DNA from: Nymphaea colorata | Lineage: Eukaryota > Streptophyta > Magnoliopsida > Nymphaeales > Nymphaeaceae | Assembly: GCF_008831285.2 (NCBI RefSeq) | Contig: NC_045138.2 | Location: 6,169,205-6,233,204, forward strand | Reading direction: 5' to 3' | Length of the DNA: 64,000 nucleotides | Shown here: piece by piece, positions 25,801-37,207 of the stretch | Numbering within the stretch: position 1 is the first letter of the stretch | Layout of the letters: every line of letters begins with the position of its first letter | Position numbers and translations under genes: made by a program | Notes under the pieces: generated by a model | What the model saw: only the letters and a program-made list of their open reading frames with translations | Databases searched by the model: none | What the model was told of the DNA's origin: nothing

Positions 25801-28257
25801 ATGTGACATAGACAGTGAGATATTAGTACACTATTCCTTTGAGCTGCAAACAGTAACAAGTGCCACACTCGAGTTGAAAAGTGTACTATAGGACCACGCA
25901 AGCCCGAAGCAAGCTAGAACCTTAGAGGCATATAGCGTACGGTCTTGGAGGTTTTACGCCAAAGGCGGTTTCCTCTAAGTAAACATTAATAATTGATAGT
26001 GAAATGTTATAAATTCACTTAACTTCAGTCCAAACGAGTTATCATGCTACTTGTCCTTATATACTCATGAGTCACGACACGACATCCCTCTTCCCGTAGT
26101 GGTATGTTTCCCTCCTCCCCCCCCCCCCCCCCACCCCCCCCAAACAAAAAGAACAAAACTTGATGTGAGGAGGTTATATTGCTAAATCTTAGACTTGTTG
26201 GCTTAAGTAAATGGGTCACCACATTCTCATACTCTAACATTATCACTTTGCCCTGCAGGAGGCTCAATGTTCTCCAGCAAAAGAGTACAATAAATGCACA
26301 AGGTTACATATACACCAATAGAAATGTGATACCTAGCACCTTTTAAGGCATATCTCAAATATGCAAAAAATAAAGTTGCTTCTTGTCTTTTTTTTGCACT
26401 GATGGAAGAGTTCCTTTCTGTTGATGCATGTGAAAAGTCTCTCATCATGAATCCCATCATGAGCGATCAAATGATTAACTTGAAAACCGGGCAAAAAGGA
26501 AAAAGCATGGTCGTAAAAACATGTCACAAGATATGTTTCAATAGTGAGTAGAACAGGAAAAGACTCATCTCCATGTAATGATTCTGATGCCAAAAAAAAA
26601 ATCCCCAGAAACAACCAATATGCATAAAAAAACGCGAGATGTAATAAAACCATACCTTATCTTCAATAGAAGGGCAATATCTAGGACCCTTAGCTTCAAC
26701 CCAGCCCCCATAAGTTGGAGTTTGATGCAGATTATCTCTGATAAGTTTGTGAGTGCTTGGTGAGGTGCGTGTCAAATAACAGTACATCTGTTCTCTTTCA
26801 ATATGAACATCAGGATCAAAACTGAACCAGCCAACCTGTTGATCAAAATTAAAAGAGGAACTCTTAGTTGAAGAAAAAAGCATGTGGGCATGGCTATATA
26901 TGTGCAATCGCGGTACTAATTTCTCCTACATGATTCTCTTCATACACCATGGTCACCCTTGTGTTCAGTGAAATTATACATCATTTTTAGGGTAGAAATT
27001 GGACTTGACTTATTTGTTATCTTCAAATTGCTTATGTTTGCAACAGTATTCCCCAATTTCTGACTAATGTCCAACTGTGCCTTTCTGCATCACCTTGCCC
27101 CTGCAGCCATTCTTGTCCTCATGTGCTTATGTAACATCATACTGCAATCTTATCATCCCTTTGCTACACTTCATTGTGCCCCAGGCACATGGTTTAAAGG
27201 TTTCCAAAATAATAGAATGTTTAGATGTTGGCACTTGTTAGCACAAGGGAAAATGAATGATGAGTTCTTATAGTATTAGCAGCTTGCAGACAACTTATAC
27301 AAATTCAGACACAACAAAAATGCACTTAAATATGGTCTTGTCCTAGATCCAAGGTCCCCAAAAGGCAGAGTAACTAGTAGTTCCCAGACATACAAATGCA
27401 GACACCTCAAGAAATATACTTAAATATGGTGTCTTCTTAATCCAAACATGCAGATGCCTCATTGTTTGTTTTTTATGAACAATCCTTGGTCAAATTGGTT
27501 TCATAAAAAGTATAAATATTTTAACCATCAATTTTACAACCATTATTTTTTATTCCTCAAAAGAACATCTACACATGTAAAATGTCTAAATATATTTCTC
27601 CTTCTAAGACAATCATAGGATTGAATCTACAAGGGTGTCCTCATGTGCTTATGTAACATCATACTGCAATCTTATCATCCCTTTGCTACACTTCATTGTG
27701 CCCCAGGCACATGGTTTAAAGGTTTCCAAAAGAATAGAATGTTTAGATGTTGGCACTTGTTAGCACAAGGGAAAATGAATGATGAGTTCTTATAGTATTA
27801 GCAGCTTGCAGACAACTTATACAAATTCAGACACAACAAAAATGCACTTAAATATGGTCTTGTCCTAGATCCAAGGTCCCCAAAAGGAAGAGTAACTAGT
27901 AGTTCCCAGACATACAAATGCAGACACCTCAAGAAATATACTTAAATATGGTGTCTTCTTAATCCAAACATGCAGATGCTTCATTGTTTGTTTTTTATGA
28001 ACAATCCTTGGTCAAATTGGTTTCATAAAAAGTATAAATATTTTAACCATCAATTTTACAACCATTATTTTTTATTCCTCAAAAGAACATCTACACATGT
28101 AAAATGTCTAAATATATTTCTCCTTCTAAGACAATCATAGGATTGAATCTACAAGGTCAGATTGTTCAAAAGTAGACATGGAACTACTTGTTTCCAATTT
28201 AGAGGTGCCTCAATTTGTTACGAACATAAGCCATCTAGGATTCCATTGCCGATTTCC

Positions 28258-28342
<85 letters not shown>

Positions 28343-31300
28343 CACACATTTGTTTGTTTCTTTATTTATTTCTGTATATAAAATTCAGTTGAAATTTACA
28401 ATCTAAGTTGCTTGAGTCAATCTGATGGTAAATGTGTTCATCATGAATTGGAACCTATAAATTGACTTTTCACTTGTGCTTTTCTGCTAAAAAACATTCT
28501 TTTGAGCCTATAAAATTTAGTGCATTTTCAGCCCTTGAATTTGGGCCACCCAAAGTACTGTAATACACATATAGTTTTGTTGATCGAAAGTCTACATGAG
28601 GATAAGGAAGAAGGGCTTGGGAGTTTTGCAAACCTCAAGAAATTCACTACCAAATTTTACATCCTCAAATATAGTCATTACATCCTCAAATATAGTCATC
28701 TATGAGAGGTAACGAGCAGTTATGGAGAAGAGGAACTTAGAAGCTCTATCTGTAAAAAAAATTAGAGAAGAACGAAAAATGTCTCTACTGAAAATCACCT
28801 CTTCATCGCCACACTGTCGTTCCAATCCAGAGAAGTTGACGCTGCGGCAGTCTACTCGTGGAGGAGTTCCAGTCTTCAACCTACCAGTCTCAAAGCCCAT
28901 ATTTTGCAGACATTCTGTCAATCCTATTGAAGCTGACTCACCAGCCCTTCCTGCAGACATGGATGCTCTTCCAACCCAAATTTTTCCACTCATAAATGTG
29001 CCTGTTGTGAGCACAATTGCAGGGGCATAAAAGTTGACACCAAAGAATGTCCGGACCCCTTCTACCTTGTCATTTTTCCCAACAAGTACTTCAGTGACCA
29101 TAGCTTCCCTGATGCAAAGATTGGGAGTGCTGAAAACATGAAAATAAAGCAGTAGTCTTAGACTACCTCACAAGGGAATGAAACTAACTGCAAACAAGAA
29201 GAAAAACAAAGGGTAGAGCGGCAACCTATTTACTTTTTTTAAACCACTGTCTATTAAAGCTCCTTAGTGCATATCCAAGACTTGCATTGATTATATACAG
29301 AAGTTTGATTGCCTACATGGACTGAAAGGAAGGCAAAAATCCTTGACATGATCACCTTAAGTTTTATTAACTACTTATGCCTTTATAATGATGATCTCCA
29401 CTTGATCTATGGAAGCTCATAATGTGAAGAACAAAAGAAAGCGTTAAAGTAGTAGAAAATAGCATTCATACAGCGCCCAGAATGGTCACAGGCATGAGCT
29501 ATAGAGGTGTAAATGGCCTGGGGGGTATAGGCTTCCTCCATATTGGCTGCACGAAATTGTAACTTGCATTTGTTGTCCTATGTACTATACAAATACATAG
29601 TATCTGGCAGGTAAGTGCACACATACAGTAATAGTATTGTGTATACCATATGTATACTTCCACATACACTACATACGCATATATATATACACATGCACTA
29701 TATGGCACACACAATTGACTTGTATTTAGATTCTCTCTAGGATCTAAATAAAGTACATTCACTTAGCCAGTTTATAATGCATCTTGCCTTTCAACAACCC
29801 TCTTCATTTCCAGGGCATACTCCCTCTTATCTGTCTGTGCACGCAATGCTCGAACAGCTGGTCCCTTTGAAATATTGAGCACACGTTTCTGCAAGTAACA
29901 CCTGCATCATGAAGATGAACAATATTCAGTGACAATTTGCATCCAAGTTGCATACAAGAAGCACAATTGACTATTAAACAGAATGCAGAGAAAGACCATA
30001 ACAACCATGTTCATTTTTCTTGTGGAAGCTAGACTCAGGTTTCCTATATATAACTCAGGTTTCCTATCTATACAGGAATGACTACATCCCGTCAGGGATA
30101 AATTGGTTATGTAAACCAGCGGTATTTACATAACACTGGTTTACATTACTAATTTACCATACAATATGTTAGTCAAAGTATTTTCACGTAAAGTATTAAA
30201 TTTTATTACCATAATTTTAGTGTTCTAGGAGCCACTAACTTGATTATAAAAATAACGCATTTAAAACAAAAAAATGGTTCGTGCTGGCATTTGGATACCT
30301 GTCAGCAATTTTCCCAATTTCACCACCAAGTGCGTCCACTTCATGCACCAGCTGAGATTTTGCAGGGCCACCAACAGCAGGATTACAGGGCTGAAAAATA
30401 AAAACAGTTACTAACTCAAAAATATAAAAAGAAAAACTAATAGGAGCTTTCATCACTTATTTATCGAAACATGTATTAGATACCAAAAATATTGAGAAAG
30501 AAAGGAAAAGGATCTTGTCACCAGAATTTAACTCTTTCAAGTTATCAGAAAATGTCCTATCTCTATGAAGTAGCAACTGCCCCAGCCTTCTTTGGGAAAG
30601 AATAATGATACAGCATGTTAAATAGATCCGGTTATCTAGTTATGCAAACATTATGGAGCAATTTTAGGAAACATAAAGAAGGCTTAACCTGTCATGTCTT
30701 TCTAAAAATAAAGCTTAGAACGTGACAAAACTCAGAGAAGTTGCCAGAACTCTACAAGACATTGCCCAAATAGCTAGAAGCTTGTCGCCATTTTATTGTC
30801 TCCAGAACATAAGGACATTTTCCTTTTCAAAAATAAGGAACCACCAATTATTTCTTCCTTTCAGTAAGCTTCAAGTAATAATTTTCTATCTTGCACTCTT
30901 CTTATCAACATTTGATACCGAACAAAATTCTTAAGTTCAATTGTCTAGGTTATTAAAACATACAATACCAATGAACAACATAGTTGCCAGCACATATAAA
31001 TAGCATAATATACCTGCCATGCAATACGATCAAGATTGAGTGTAAGCAAGAGCGTTTTGGCACCAAGACGAGCAGATGCAAGCGCTGCTTCACACCCTGC
31101 GTGCCCTCCCCCTACTACAATCACATCATACCTTTCTTCAGTTGCTGGATCCTGTGTGGACCAACCTGCTGAAATCCACAAATGAGCCAACCTGTGTGTC
31201 CATGACTCTAGGGAAAGCAAAACCAATCTCCCATAAACCCTATTATCGCAACTTGAAAGAAGAAAAGGCCTACTTGGGAATTGGTATTTCCTAAATGTGT

Positions 31301-32040
31301 AATTTCCTCTGTACCAAAAACGTAGAGCATTTAGAAGGGGAAGAGAATATCAAAAGGCATGAGACTAAACTATTATCTACAAAAGAAACTGAAGTTGTAA
31401 TACATGCCATAATTCAGAAATGTACTGGACAATATCGAAAGGATAACACAAGAGCATCCATTAACATGTTTTAGTCACACCAAACGTTTTTCAAGACCAA
31501 GGAACTTTTTCATGCGATAGGTTTCGATTTAGAGCTTCATTACGGCTACTTTTCGCACTTTGTACATTACGCTTTTGCCAAATTCGTCGGCTTAGCCTCG
31601 CAGGAAGACCAACAAGAGACTCGTTCAGTCGTTTTAGAAAACAGATGCTATAAAAGCCACAAGATAAATCAAACTCTTCTTGATTGAGACCAAAAAACGT
31701 CGACGAAAAACAAAGAAATGGGTTTAACTAAAAATTGTCAAAAAATGTCAACGATAAAGAACTCGTCGTGCTTTAAGATAAAAAACGTATAAAGTGTCGA
31801 CCAGAAGAGAAAGGAAGCGCCACCGTTGGTAGGAGAGCTCGAAGTAGATGCAACAACGCGAAAACGTCTACGACAATTCAGTGAACTCCAACAGAGTTTA
31901 GGAGCAAAACCATCGGCGACACCATGGTTCCCGGACTTCCGGGGACGGAGCGTCCCGAACAGACGGGATGAGAGAGGGGGAGGGGTGAAGTAGGAGGAGG
32001 TACAGAGCCTCAGAAGATGGTGGGATACAAGAGAAGCCAT
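19861..32040 (-). CDS. MnmG: MnmG/GidA tRNA uridine-modifying flavoprotein, organellar
   Basis: FAD enzyme that works with MnmE to install the carboxymethylaminomethyl group on wobble uridine (U34); the plant form is expected in chloroplasts or mitochondria. Thirteen exons, gene order: 32040–31824, 31168–31014, 30390–30299, 29901–29788, 29129–28799, 26835–26656, 25230–25150, 24484–24266, 23178–23036, 22211–22045, 21874–21654, 21531–21439, 20046–19861. They sum to 2,199 nt and 732 residues, near the length I recall for the Arabidopsis homologue. Residues 1–70, rich in Ser and Arg and poor in acidic residues, form a transit peptide. FAD motif GGGHAG is at 92–97; conserved Cys of PCNPAVGG at 126; GidA signature 1 ([11 protein letters not shown]) at 353–363 with Cys357; signature 2 ([16 protein letters not shown]) at 448–463. 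Intron 4 has a GC donor; the others are GT–AG. The exon 1 donor is chosen by phase and is the least certain boundary. Confidence 0.96.
21996..22020. repeat. (GA)n microsatellite in MnmG intron 10
   Basis: A short GA run interrupted once by ACA. It lies just beyond the exon 10 donor in the transcribed direction, where the pre-mRNA reads CT repeats. Confidence 0.9.
23246..24142. mobile_element. hAT-like non-autonomous element, 897 bp, in MnmG intron 8
   Basis: Starts CTATGTCACA and ends TGTGACATAG, followed inward at both ends by GTACC/GGTAC words. Flanks are CATATACC on the left (23,238–23,245) and AATATACC on the right (24,143–24,150), an 8-base target duplication with one mismatch. The interior carries a GC-richer patch at about 23,440–23,530 and two related GGTTC…ATCCAAACCAC stretches in direct orientation (near 23,340 and 23,890). 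No transposase is seen. It sits wholly in the intron, and the exons on both sides are intact. Confidence 0.82.
23567..23579. repeat. C13 homopolymer in MnmG intron 8
   Basis: Thirteen C residues on the plus strand, so the MnmG pre-mRNA carries a G run. It lies inside the 897-bp hAT-like element. Confidence 0.9.
25506..25811. mobile_element. hAT-like MITE, 306 bp, in MnmG intron 6
   Basis: Starts CTATGTCACATGGG and ends with the inverse, CCCATGTGACATAG. It is flanked on both sides by the perfect 8-base duplication ACAGTGAG (25,498–25,505 and 25,812–25,819). The inverted terminal zones are about 80 bases long and made of GTACCC/GGGTAC words; the interior is T-rich. An 8-base target duplication is the hallmark of hAT transposition. 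It has no coding capacity and must have moved with a transposase in trans. Confidence 0.92.
26117..26141. repeat. Poly-C tract in MnmG intron 6
   Basis: A run of C broken by a single A, reading as G runs in the MnmG pre-mRNA. Such a tract can fold as a G-quadruplex in RNA; that it does so is inference. Confidence 0.9.
27114..28156. repeat. 522-bp tandem duplication in MnmG intron 5
   Basis: Unit 1 spans 27,114–27,635 and unit 2 spans 27,636–28,156. Both begin TGTCCTCATGTGCTT and end TTGAATCTACAAGG. Only about three differences are visible (AAAATAATAG versus AAAAGAATAG, GGCAGAG versus GGAAGAG, GATGCCTC versus GATGCTTC). The unit carries no recognisable gene or transposon. It more than doubles this part of the intron without touching exons 5 or 6. 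Confidence 0.95.
28264..28340. repeat. Compound (TA)n(GATA)n(GA)n microsatellite
   Basis: TA units from 28,264 to 28,300, then GATA units, then GA units to 28,340. It lies in MnmG intron 5. Confidence 0.95.
29130..29787 (-). other. GC–AG intron 4 of MnmG
   Basis: Exon 4 ends GTTGAAAG and is followed by GCAAGATG rather than GT. The acceptor is a normal TTTTCAG before CACTCCC. Joining AG with the next C gives Ser and continues [12 protein letters not shown], exactly the family sequence. No GT donor nearby preserves the frame. Confidence 0.88.
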
Positions 32041-32235
32041 TGGAGAACGTTTGGTCTATCTAAGGTTAGGCCATTGAGAGGTAAAATGGGGAGCGTGAAT
32101 TTGGGAGAGAGAAAGGCCGAGGGAAGGAGAGAGGCCCTTCCCGCCTGCGGAGAGTGTGTGGGGGGAATTAGGCCGCCGGTGTCCCAAAAAAAAAAAAAAG
32201 CGGCTCCGATAATGGTACGAACATTAATTTCATAA
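32041..32235 (-). promoter_or_regulatory. MnmG 5' leader and promoter region
   Basis: Upstream of the MnmG start codon the sequence is relatively GC-rich, with purine-rich words such as GGGAGAGAGAAAGGCC, and ends at an A14 run near 32,190. The strong composition change at about 32,235 to AT-rich DNA marks the likely outer limit of the promoter region. No TATA box could be fixed. Confidence 0.5.
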
Positions 32236-32429
32236 TCGATTTGTATCTGAATAAAATAGTCCGCTTTCTAAAATAAAAAGGATTTTTCCTTTTTACCTGA
32301 CTCTTTAATTGTTACTTATAATTTAAAAAATTGCTTATGAAAATCATCTCTCTTGCAAATTTCTAATATCATATTTTTCATAAAAGATTCAAGGAACTAA
32401 AAAAATAATATTAGTTAAAATAATAAAAT

Positions 32430-32734
32430 TATATAGCTTAGAAGGTAATATTAAAAACAAAAGAATGGAAATTAGCCGGCTGTCAAATGTTATGTGATGA
32501 CTAAATGTTTATAAACTGTCGCGACAAGAGTTTACTGACTATTAATGGTGTTTTTAACGATCCTCCATTAAAAGCAAGGGGCAAATTAACAAACGCTCCC
32601 TTCAAGTCTTTGTTATAAAGTTCTCATGAAAAGGGAGATTTTTTTTTAACGCATTGCTGAAAGTAGTTTCTCAAGTAACCTCAAAAACAGAAATTTTCTT
32701 GCAACAAATTTCATATCAAATCAGTAACCAAATT

Positions 32735-32797
<63 letters not shown>

Positions 32798-33360
32798 GGC
32801 ATAAATTTGCTGTTAGTAAAATAAGATACATATCTGATTATGAAAGGCGTCTCAACCTTATTTGGTATTTTATTTTTTCATATTTAAATATAATACAGTC
32901 GAACTAGGTTTCGTTAAAATGTTATACCCAATGATTCCAAACCAAATCCTGAAGCACCTCATGAATTTTAAAATATCATATTACTATATTTCTAATCCAA
33001 CTTTAGTATACACATGCCATTCCTATAGTTGGTTCGATAAGAATCAAACTATAAATTCCAAAATTTGATATTTATATAGAGATGAATCAACATTTGAAAA
33101 AAAAAATCAAGGAAACGCCACAGTTTAGTGGCTAAAATGAGCAATTTTCACGTGAAGATTCTTATCTAAACAACCATGTGAATTACATTTTTTTTATCCA
33201 ACTTGATTAAACACATACCTGCCACTTGTACGGTTGATTCGATAAGAACACTCAACCTGTAAATTCCGAATTATAATATCTATATAGAGCTGAACTAACT
33301 TTTAGAAAATCAAACTTCAAGAAAATGCCACAGTTTTAGCTGATAAATAAACGATTTTTC
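32430..33360 (+). repeat. Dispersed AT-rich repeat with internal duplication
   Basis: Shares ordered words with 52,910–53,340: TGCTTAGAAGGTAATATTAA, AGCACCTCATGAATTT and the GATAAGAA…AAATTCC block. Within this copy the GATAAGAA block occurs twice (near 33,038 and 33,241), about 200 bases apart, each followed by a stretch with AATGCCACAG or ACGCCACAG. No protein is encoded. Confidence 0.7.
32737..32797. repeat. (TA)n microsatellite
   Basis: About thirty uninterrupted AT units between AT-rich flanks. No gene overlaps it. Confidence 0.95.
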
Positions 33361-33976
33361 ACGTTAACATTCTAGTTATATTTGCAAGGTCACATCTGGC
33401 TAAAGCAGCCCCAAAACATTGCAGTTCAAAATTCAATTTTAATCTAATTTTGAATATATAAGCTTTTACTGGTGGTGTATTGTAGGCTATGTGAAGATGA
33501 TACATGGATATATATTTGGTGTAGGTTTTTTTATTACAATTAATTATATTTATATATAATATGATATTTTTTATATCATATATATAATAATCCGGCCGGG
33601 CCAAGCACGGGCTGGAGCCTGCAACAAGCACGGGCAGCGGCCCCACCCTAGCTTGATTTCTTATCGAGCCAGGTAGACCCAATGCCCTGCCCTTTTATAT
33701 CTTCTTTTATTGCACATAAGGCCTCCTCCCTTGCATGTTACATAGCTTGGGTGAACATGTAAAGAAAACAGAGTGATGGCGAACATAGGAGTTTGCATTA
33801 GCACTTAAGGTTATGTTCAAGGAGGTCCACATGTTTTTATAGGTGGAGTCAATATATAATTTTTAAAATTGTTGATAGGATCAAAGCAAAATTTTTAGAA
33901 ATTTTGTATAGCAAAATTTCATTTTTAAAAGCGCAAGGAGGGCCATGGCCCCTGCCAAAATGCCCTAATTAACCCC
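33361..33976. other. Intergenic, no supported gene
   Basis: AT-rich DNA with one GC-rich insert at 33,590–33,690 (CCGGCCGGGCCAAGCACGGG and TCGAGCCAGG words), which looks like the end of a decayed short transposon. No gene seen. Confidence 0.45.
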
Positions 33977-34141
33977 AGTGAGGTTCAAGATGGGCTGGCT
34001 TAACTTGAGCTCGACTCATTTATGTACTCTTCATTTCTCAACTCAAACTCAACTTGTTTGATAAACGAGTTGAGCTGATATCAAGTTTATCGAGCAAGTT
34101 CGAGTTGAACTCGAGTTAGCACGACTTGTTGAACAGCCCTA
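33977..34141 (-). mobile_element. TAGGG-ended hAT-like fragment
   Basis: Read on the minus strand it begins TAGGGCTGTTCAACAAGTCG and continues with CTCGAGTTCAACTCGAAC-type words. These TAGGG plus AGCTCGAG ends are characteristic of plant non-autonomous hAT elements. A related end in the opposite orientation lies at 51,718. The second end of this copy was not found. Confidence 0.5.
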
Positions 34142-36899
34142 CGAACTTTTGATAAGTTCAAACATTAGAGGGTATTTTGTTTAAGTAACACACTATTTGA
34201 AGGACATTTTGTTCATGGAAACATGTCGTTTCTACCCTGAACTTCCCACTACCTATGGACGAAGTGCATGAAATAGCAAAATTTCGGTTTTTGTTGGAAA
34301 TAGATTTTTAAGAAAAAGAAACCTGCCCATAACAGGAGGGTCAACCATTTTGCCACCATTAACAGGGGTAATCGATCCAAGCTCTAAGTTTTCTAAATTT
34401 TTGACAAGTTATTTTTCCTACATACACTTACATGGATTGGATTTTGGATTTTGGAGTTGATTTTGAACAAAACTTGAATTTGATTTGAGAAATTGGGATT
34501 TTAATTTAATCCTGGATTTGAACTTTGATTTGGTCCAAATTTGGCATTTTGGAAATTGAGAATTTGGATTTTGTATGAAATTGAGGATTGTTAAATTTTG
34601 AATAGAATTGAGAATTGAAATTGGATTTTTGAATAGGATTGGGAGTGAAATTGAATTTTTGAAATTGAGATTAGACATTGAAAATTTGAGGTTTGGGTCA
34701 GATTTTAGATTTTGACTTAAAAATTCTTGAATTTGGAACTTGTTTTTGGAACAGAATGTTGGTTTTGGAATTTTTGAAATTTCTAGGCTTGTAATGGTCA
34801 GAAATCGACCAATATTTTTGGATCTTGAACTTGCTTTTTTGAAAGTCTTGGGAAAACTTGATAACATTTGATTGGTAAGATTGAAAAGTTGGATTTTAGG
34901 ATTCTAAGTCTAGTTCTCAAGAATTGTCTTGTTTTTAAGAAACTTGATTTTGGGAGTTCTTACCAAGATCATAAAAATTTACTTGATTTGAGTTTGATTT
35001 TGTCTTGGTTTTGAGGAAAATCCAATCATGGTTTTGAAATTGATTTTGGAAATGTAGGTTTTACAACCGAAATAAGTGATGTGCTCAAGTTTTTGTCCAA
35101 ATATGACTTGGTGATGGTAGCGACTCTGACTTGACTCACTTAGATTTTGCAAAAGTGAGTGGGAGGTCTTGTGACGTGAGTGCATACATGCATTTATAAA
35201 CTACATGCACATTCATGTTTCACTCTCTTTCACTCCGTGTGTAGTTTTAATTGATCTTCACATGGATGTAAGTCCACCTTATAGGTGGAAAATGTATGAT
35301 GTCCTCGAAGCCTAGTCTTGATGTCAACAAAAGCATTTGGAGTTAATGGTCCATGGGCTTAAGTTTTGGTTTTGAAAATGAGATTTCAAAAACAAATTTT
35401 GGTTAGAGCATAGGAGAAGACAAGTTTGAGTAATCAAGACCCGTCGCTTGGAAAATTGGAGATTTTGAGAAAAACTTTCTCTTTGAAGGAGGAAGTTCTC
35501 ATTTGTGAGTTCTTCTAGAATTTTGGTTTTTGAATTTGATTTGAAAATAAGTTTTAATTTTACAAGTTGATTTCTATTGGTTTCCTAGATCAAGAACCCA
35601 TCATTTGAAAGTTATATGAATTGGATTTAGAGAAATTCTCCAAGTTTCTCTAGATTGATGTTTTTGGAAAACCAATTTTGAGTTGGAACTAGATATAAAA
35701 ATAGCTTGATTTGAGAAATAACTAGTGGCTTGTATTGGTTTTGGAAAGGATTGACTATTTGGAAATGCATATTTCCAAACTAATTTGGTGAGAATCTAAT
35801 TTCTCTAGTGGTTTTAGATTTGGCCAAAACACTTGTTTTGTATCTAGGGATTTCTTTTGAAACCCTACTAGATGAATTTGTTAATGGTTGATCTTCAAAA
35901 TTATTGAGATTTCTGGAAATTTCAGAAATGAGATTAGATGAAGTGATTCCATCTTACTTGATTTGTTTCATTTTAAAATGGATCATACTCATGGATCGAG
36001 TAGATCCAATCCTTGGTGGAACGGTTTTGGCAAGGTTGTGAGATCCAAATCTATTTCGCATTCAAGAGATCATCCATGCTTCCTTCCTCTCTTTCTTTCT
36101 TTGCATTCATTCATTCAATCACATAGATGAATGGATGACATTTTTGCGCAAACCATGGTGGTATTCCTCCAATGTTACACGAGTGGGATCTCTCTAAGTC
36201 AGGTTTTGAGAAATATCATTTTCTAATTTTTGTTTTGAAAACAAAATGTTAGCTCAAATGGGTTTGGATGATCAAGGAAATGCATGTAGATATGCATTAG
36301 CTTGTATACTTTCTTCGTACGACTCAGCAAGACATCATCCCAGCTTTTTTGAAATATAAGAAATCCCAACCCAAACCCACGATTTGTTTGTCATTTCCAT
36401 TCATCATTCATTCATCATTCACGTGAAGATGCACGTCCACCATTTCCAGCAAGTTAACATTTTAAGAAAATGCCACAGATCATGAAGATTAGAATGATCA
36501 AATGAGGCATAAAAGTTGCTGTTTTAGAACAGCAAAAGAGATGTCATTTTGCGTTAGGTAGCTTGGCAAATACCCCAAGCCACAACACTGGTTAAGGTCT
36601 AGACCATGGTGACGAGTCACCAATATTTGGAAAGCTAAAAATTAACTAAAACCCATTGGTTTGGGTGCTAGGGAGTCAAAAAAACAAGGGCCTTTGAACC
36701 CTGGTTTTCATCTTGCTGGATAGAGGAATCGGCCTCACCAAGGCTGCTGCAAAGTAGGCCATAGTGGAGTCGGTCTGACCACTCTAGCAGCCAGCCGCTT
36801 TATAGCTACTAAAGTAGGTCCAATGCTCTTTTTTTTTTTGAGAAAATTGAGACATGCATGACAATATAATTCATTAACATGCAAGTTGGAGAGGTAGCT
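34142..36899. other. Low-complexity AT-rich tract, likely old retroelement
   Basis: From 34,390 to 36,000 the sequence is a degenerate run of TTTGAA, GGATTTTG and TTGGAA words, which gives a long but compositionally biased minus-strand open frame (34,418–34,867, rich in Asn, Ser and Lys) with no domain. Related words recur at 48,480–48,900. I read it as non-coding retrotransposon remains, without being able to name the family. Confidence 0.45.
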
Positions 36900-37207
36900 G
36901 ACCTTAATTGCCGGAAAAACTGAGGTGATAACGAGCTAAAATGCTGTCGGAAACATGACAGAACAAGGGTAACAAGCTGGACTTGATGTTAAGACTGAAA
37001 TTGACTTGAGCAAGCTGTTGAGAATCTCCTCGGCGTCCTCCATGCCACTGAAAAGATCCTCGCTGCTCCGTTGCATTCGTCACCCATCGATCATTCAACG
37101 TGTTGATCATCGTGTTTTTTCTTCTTGCGTCATTACTTGCATTTGCTTGTCGTGATTGTTGGTAAGAGTGCAAAAGAGAAGCCTGCAAGGTAAAATCTGC
37201 ACACAAT
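36900..37207 (+). other. 5' flank of Copia element 1
   Basis: This stretch precedes the gag start. I looked for a copy of the sequence found after the polypurine tract and for a TGGTATCAGA primer-binding site, and found neither. The 5' LTR is therefore missing or too decayed to see. Confidence 0.5.

Noticed and set aside
30117-30157. Short hairpin (TGTAAACCAG…CTGGTTTACA) in MnmG intron 3
   Set aside because: Arms of only about 11 bases with a 16-base loop; too short for a miRNA precursor and common by chance in AT-rich introns.
34418-34867. 149-codon minus-strand open frame
   Set aside because: Composition is almost entirely Asn, Ser, Lys, Ile, Leu and Phe from a degenerate TTGGAATTT tract; no domain. 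Treated as low-complexity DNA.
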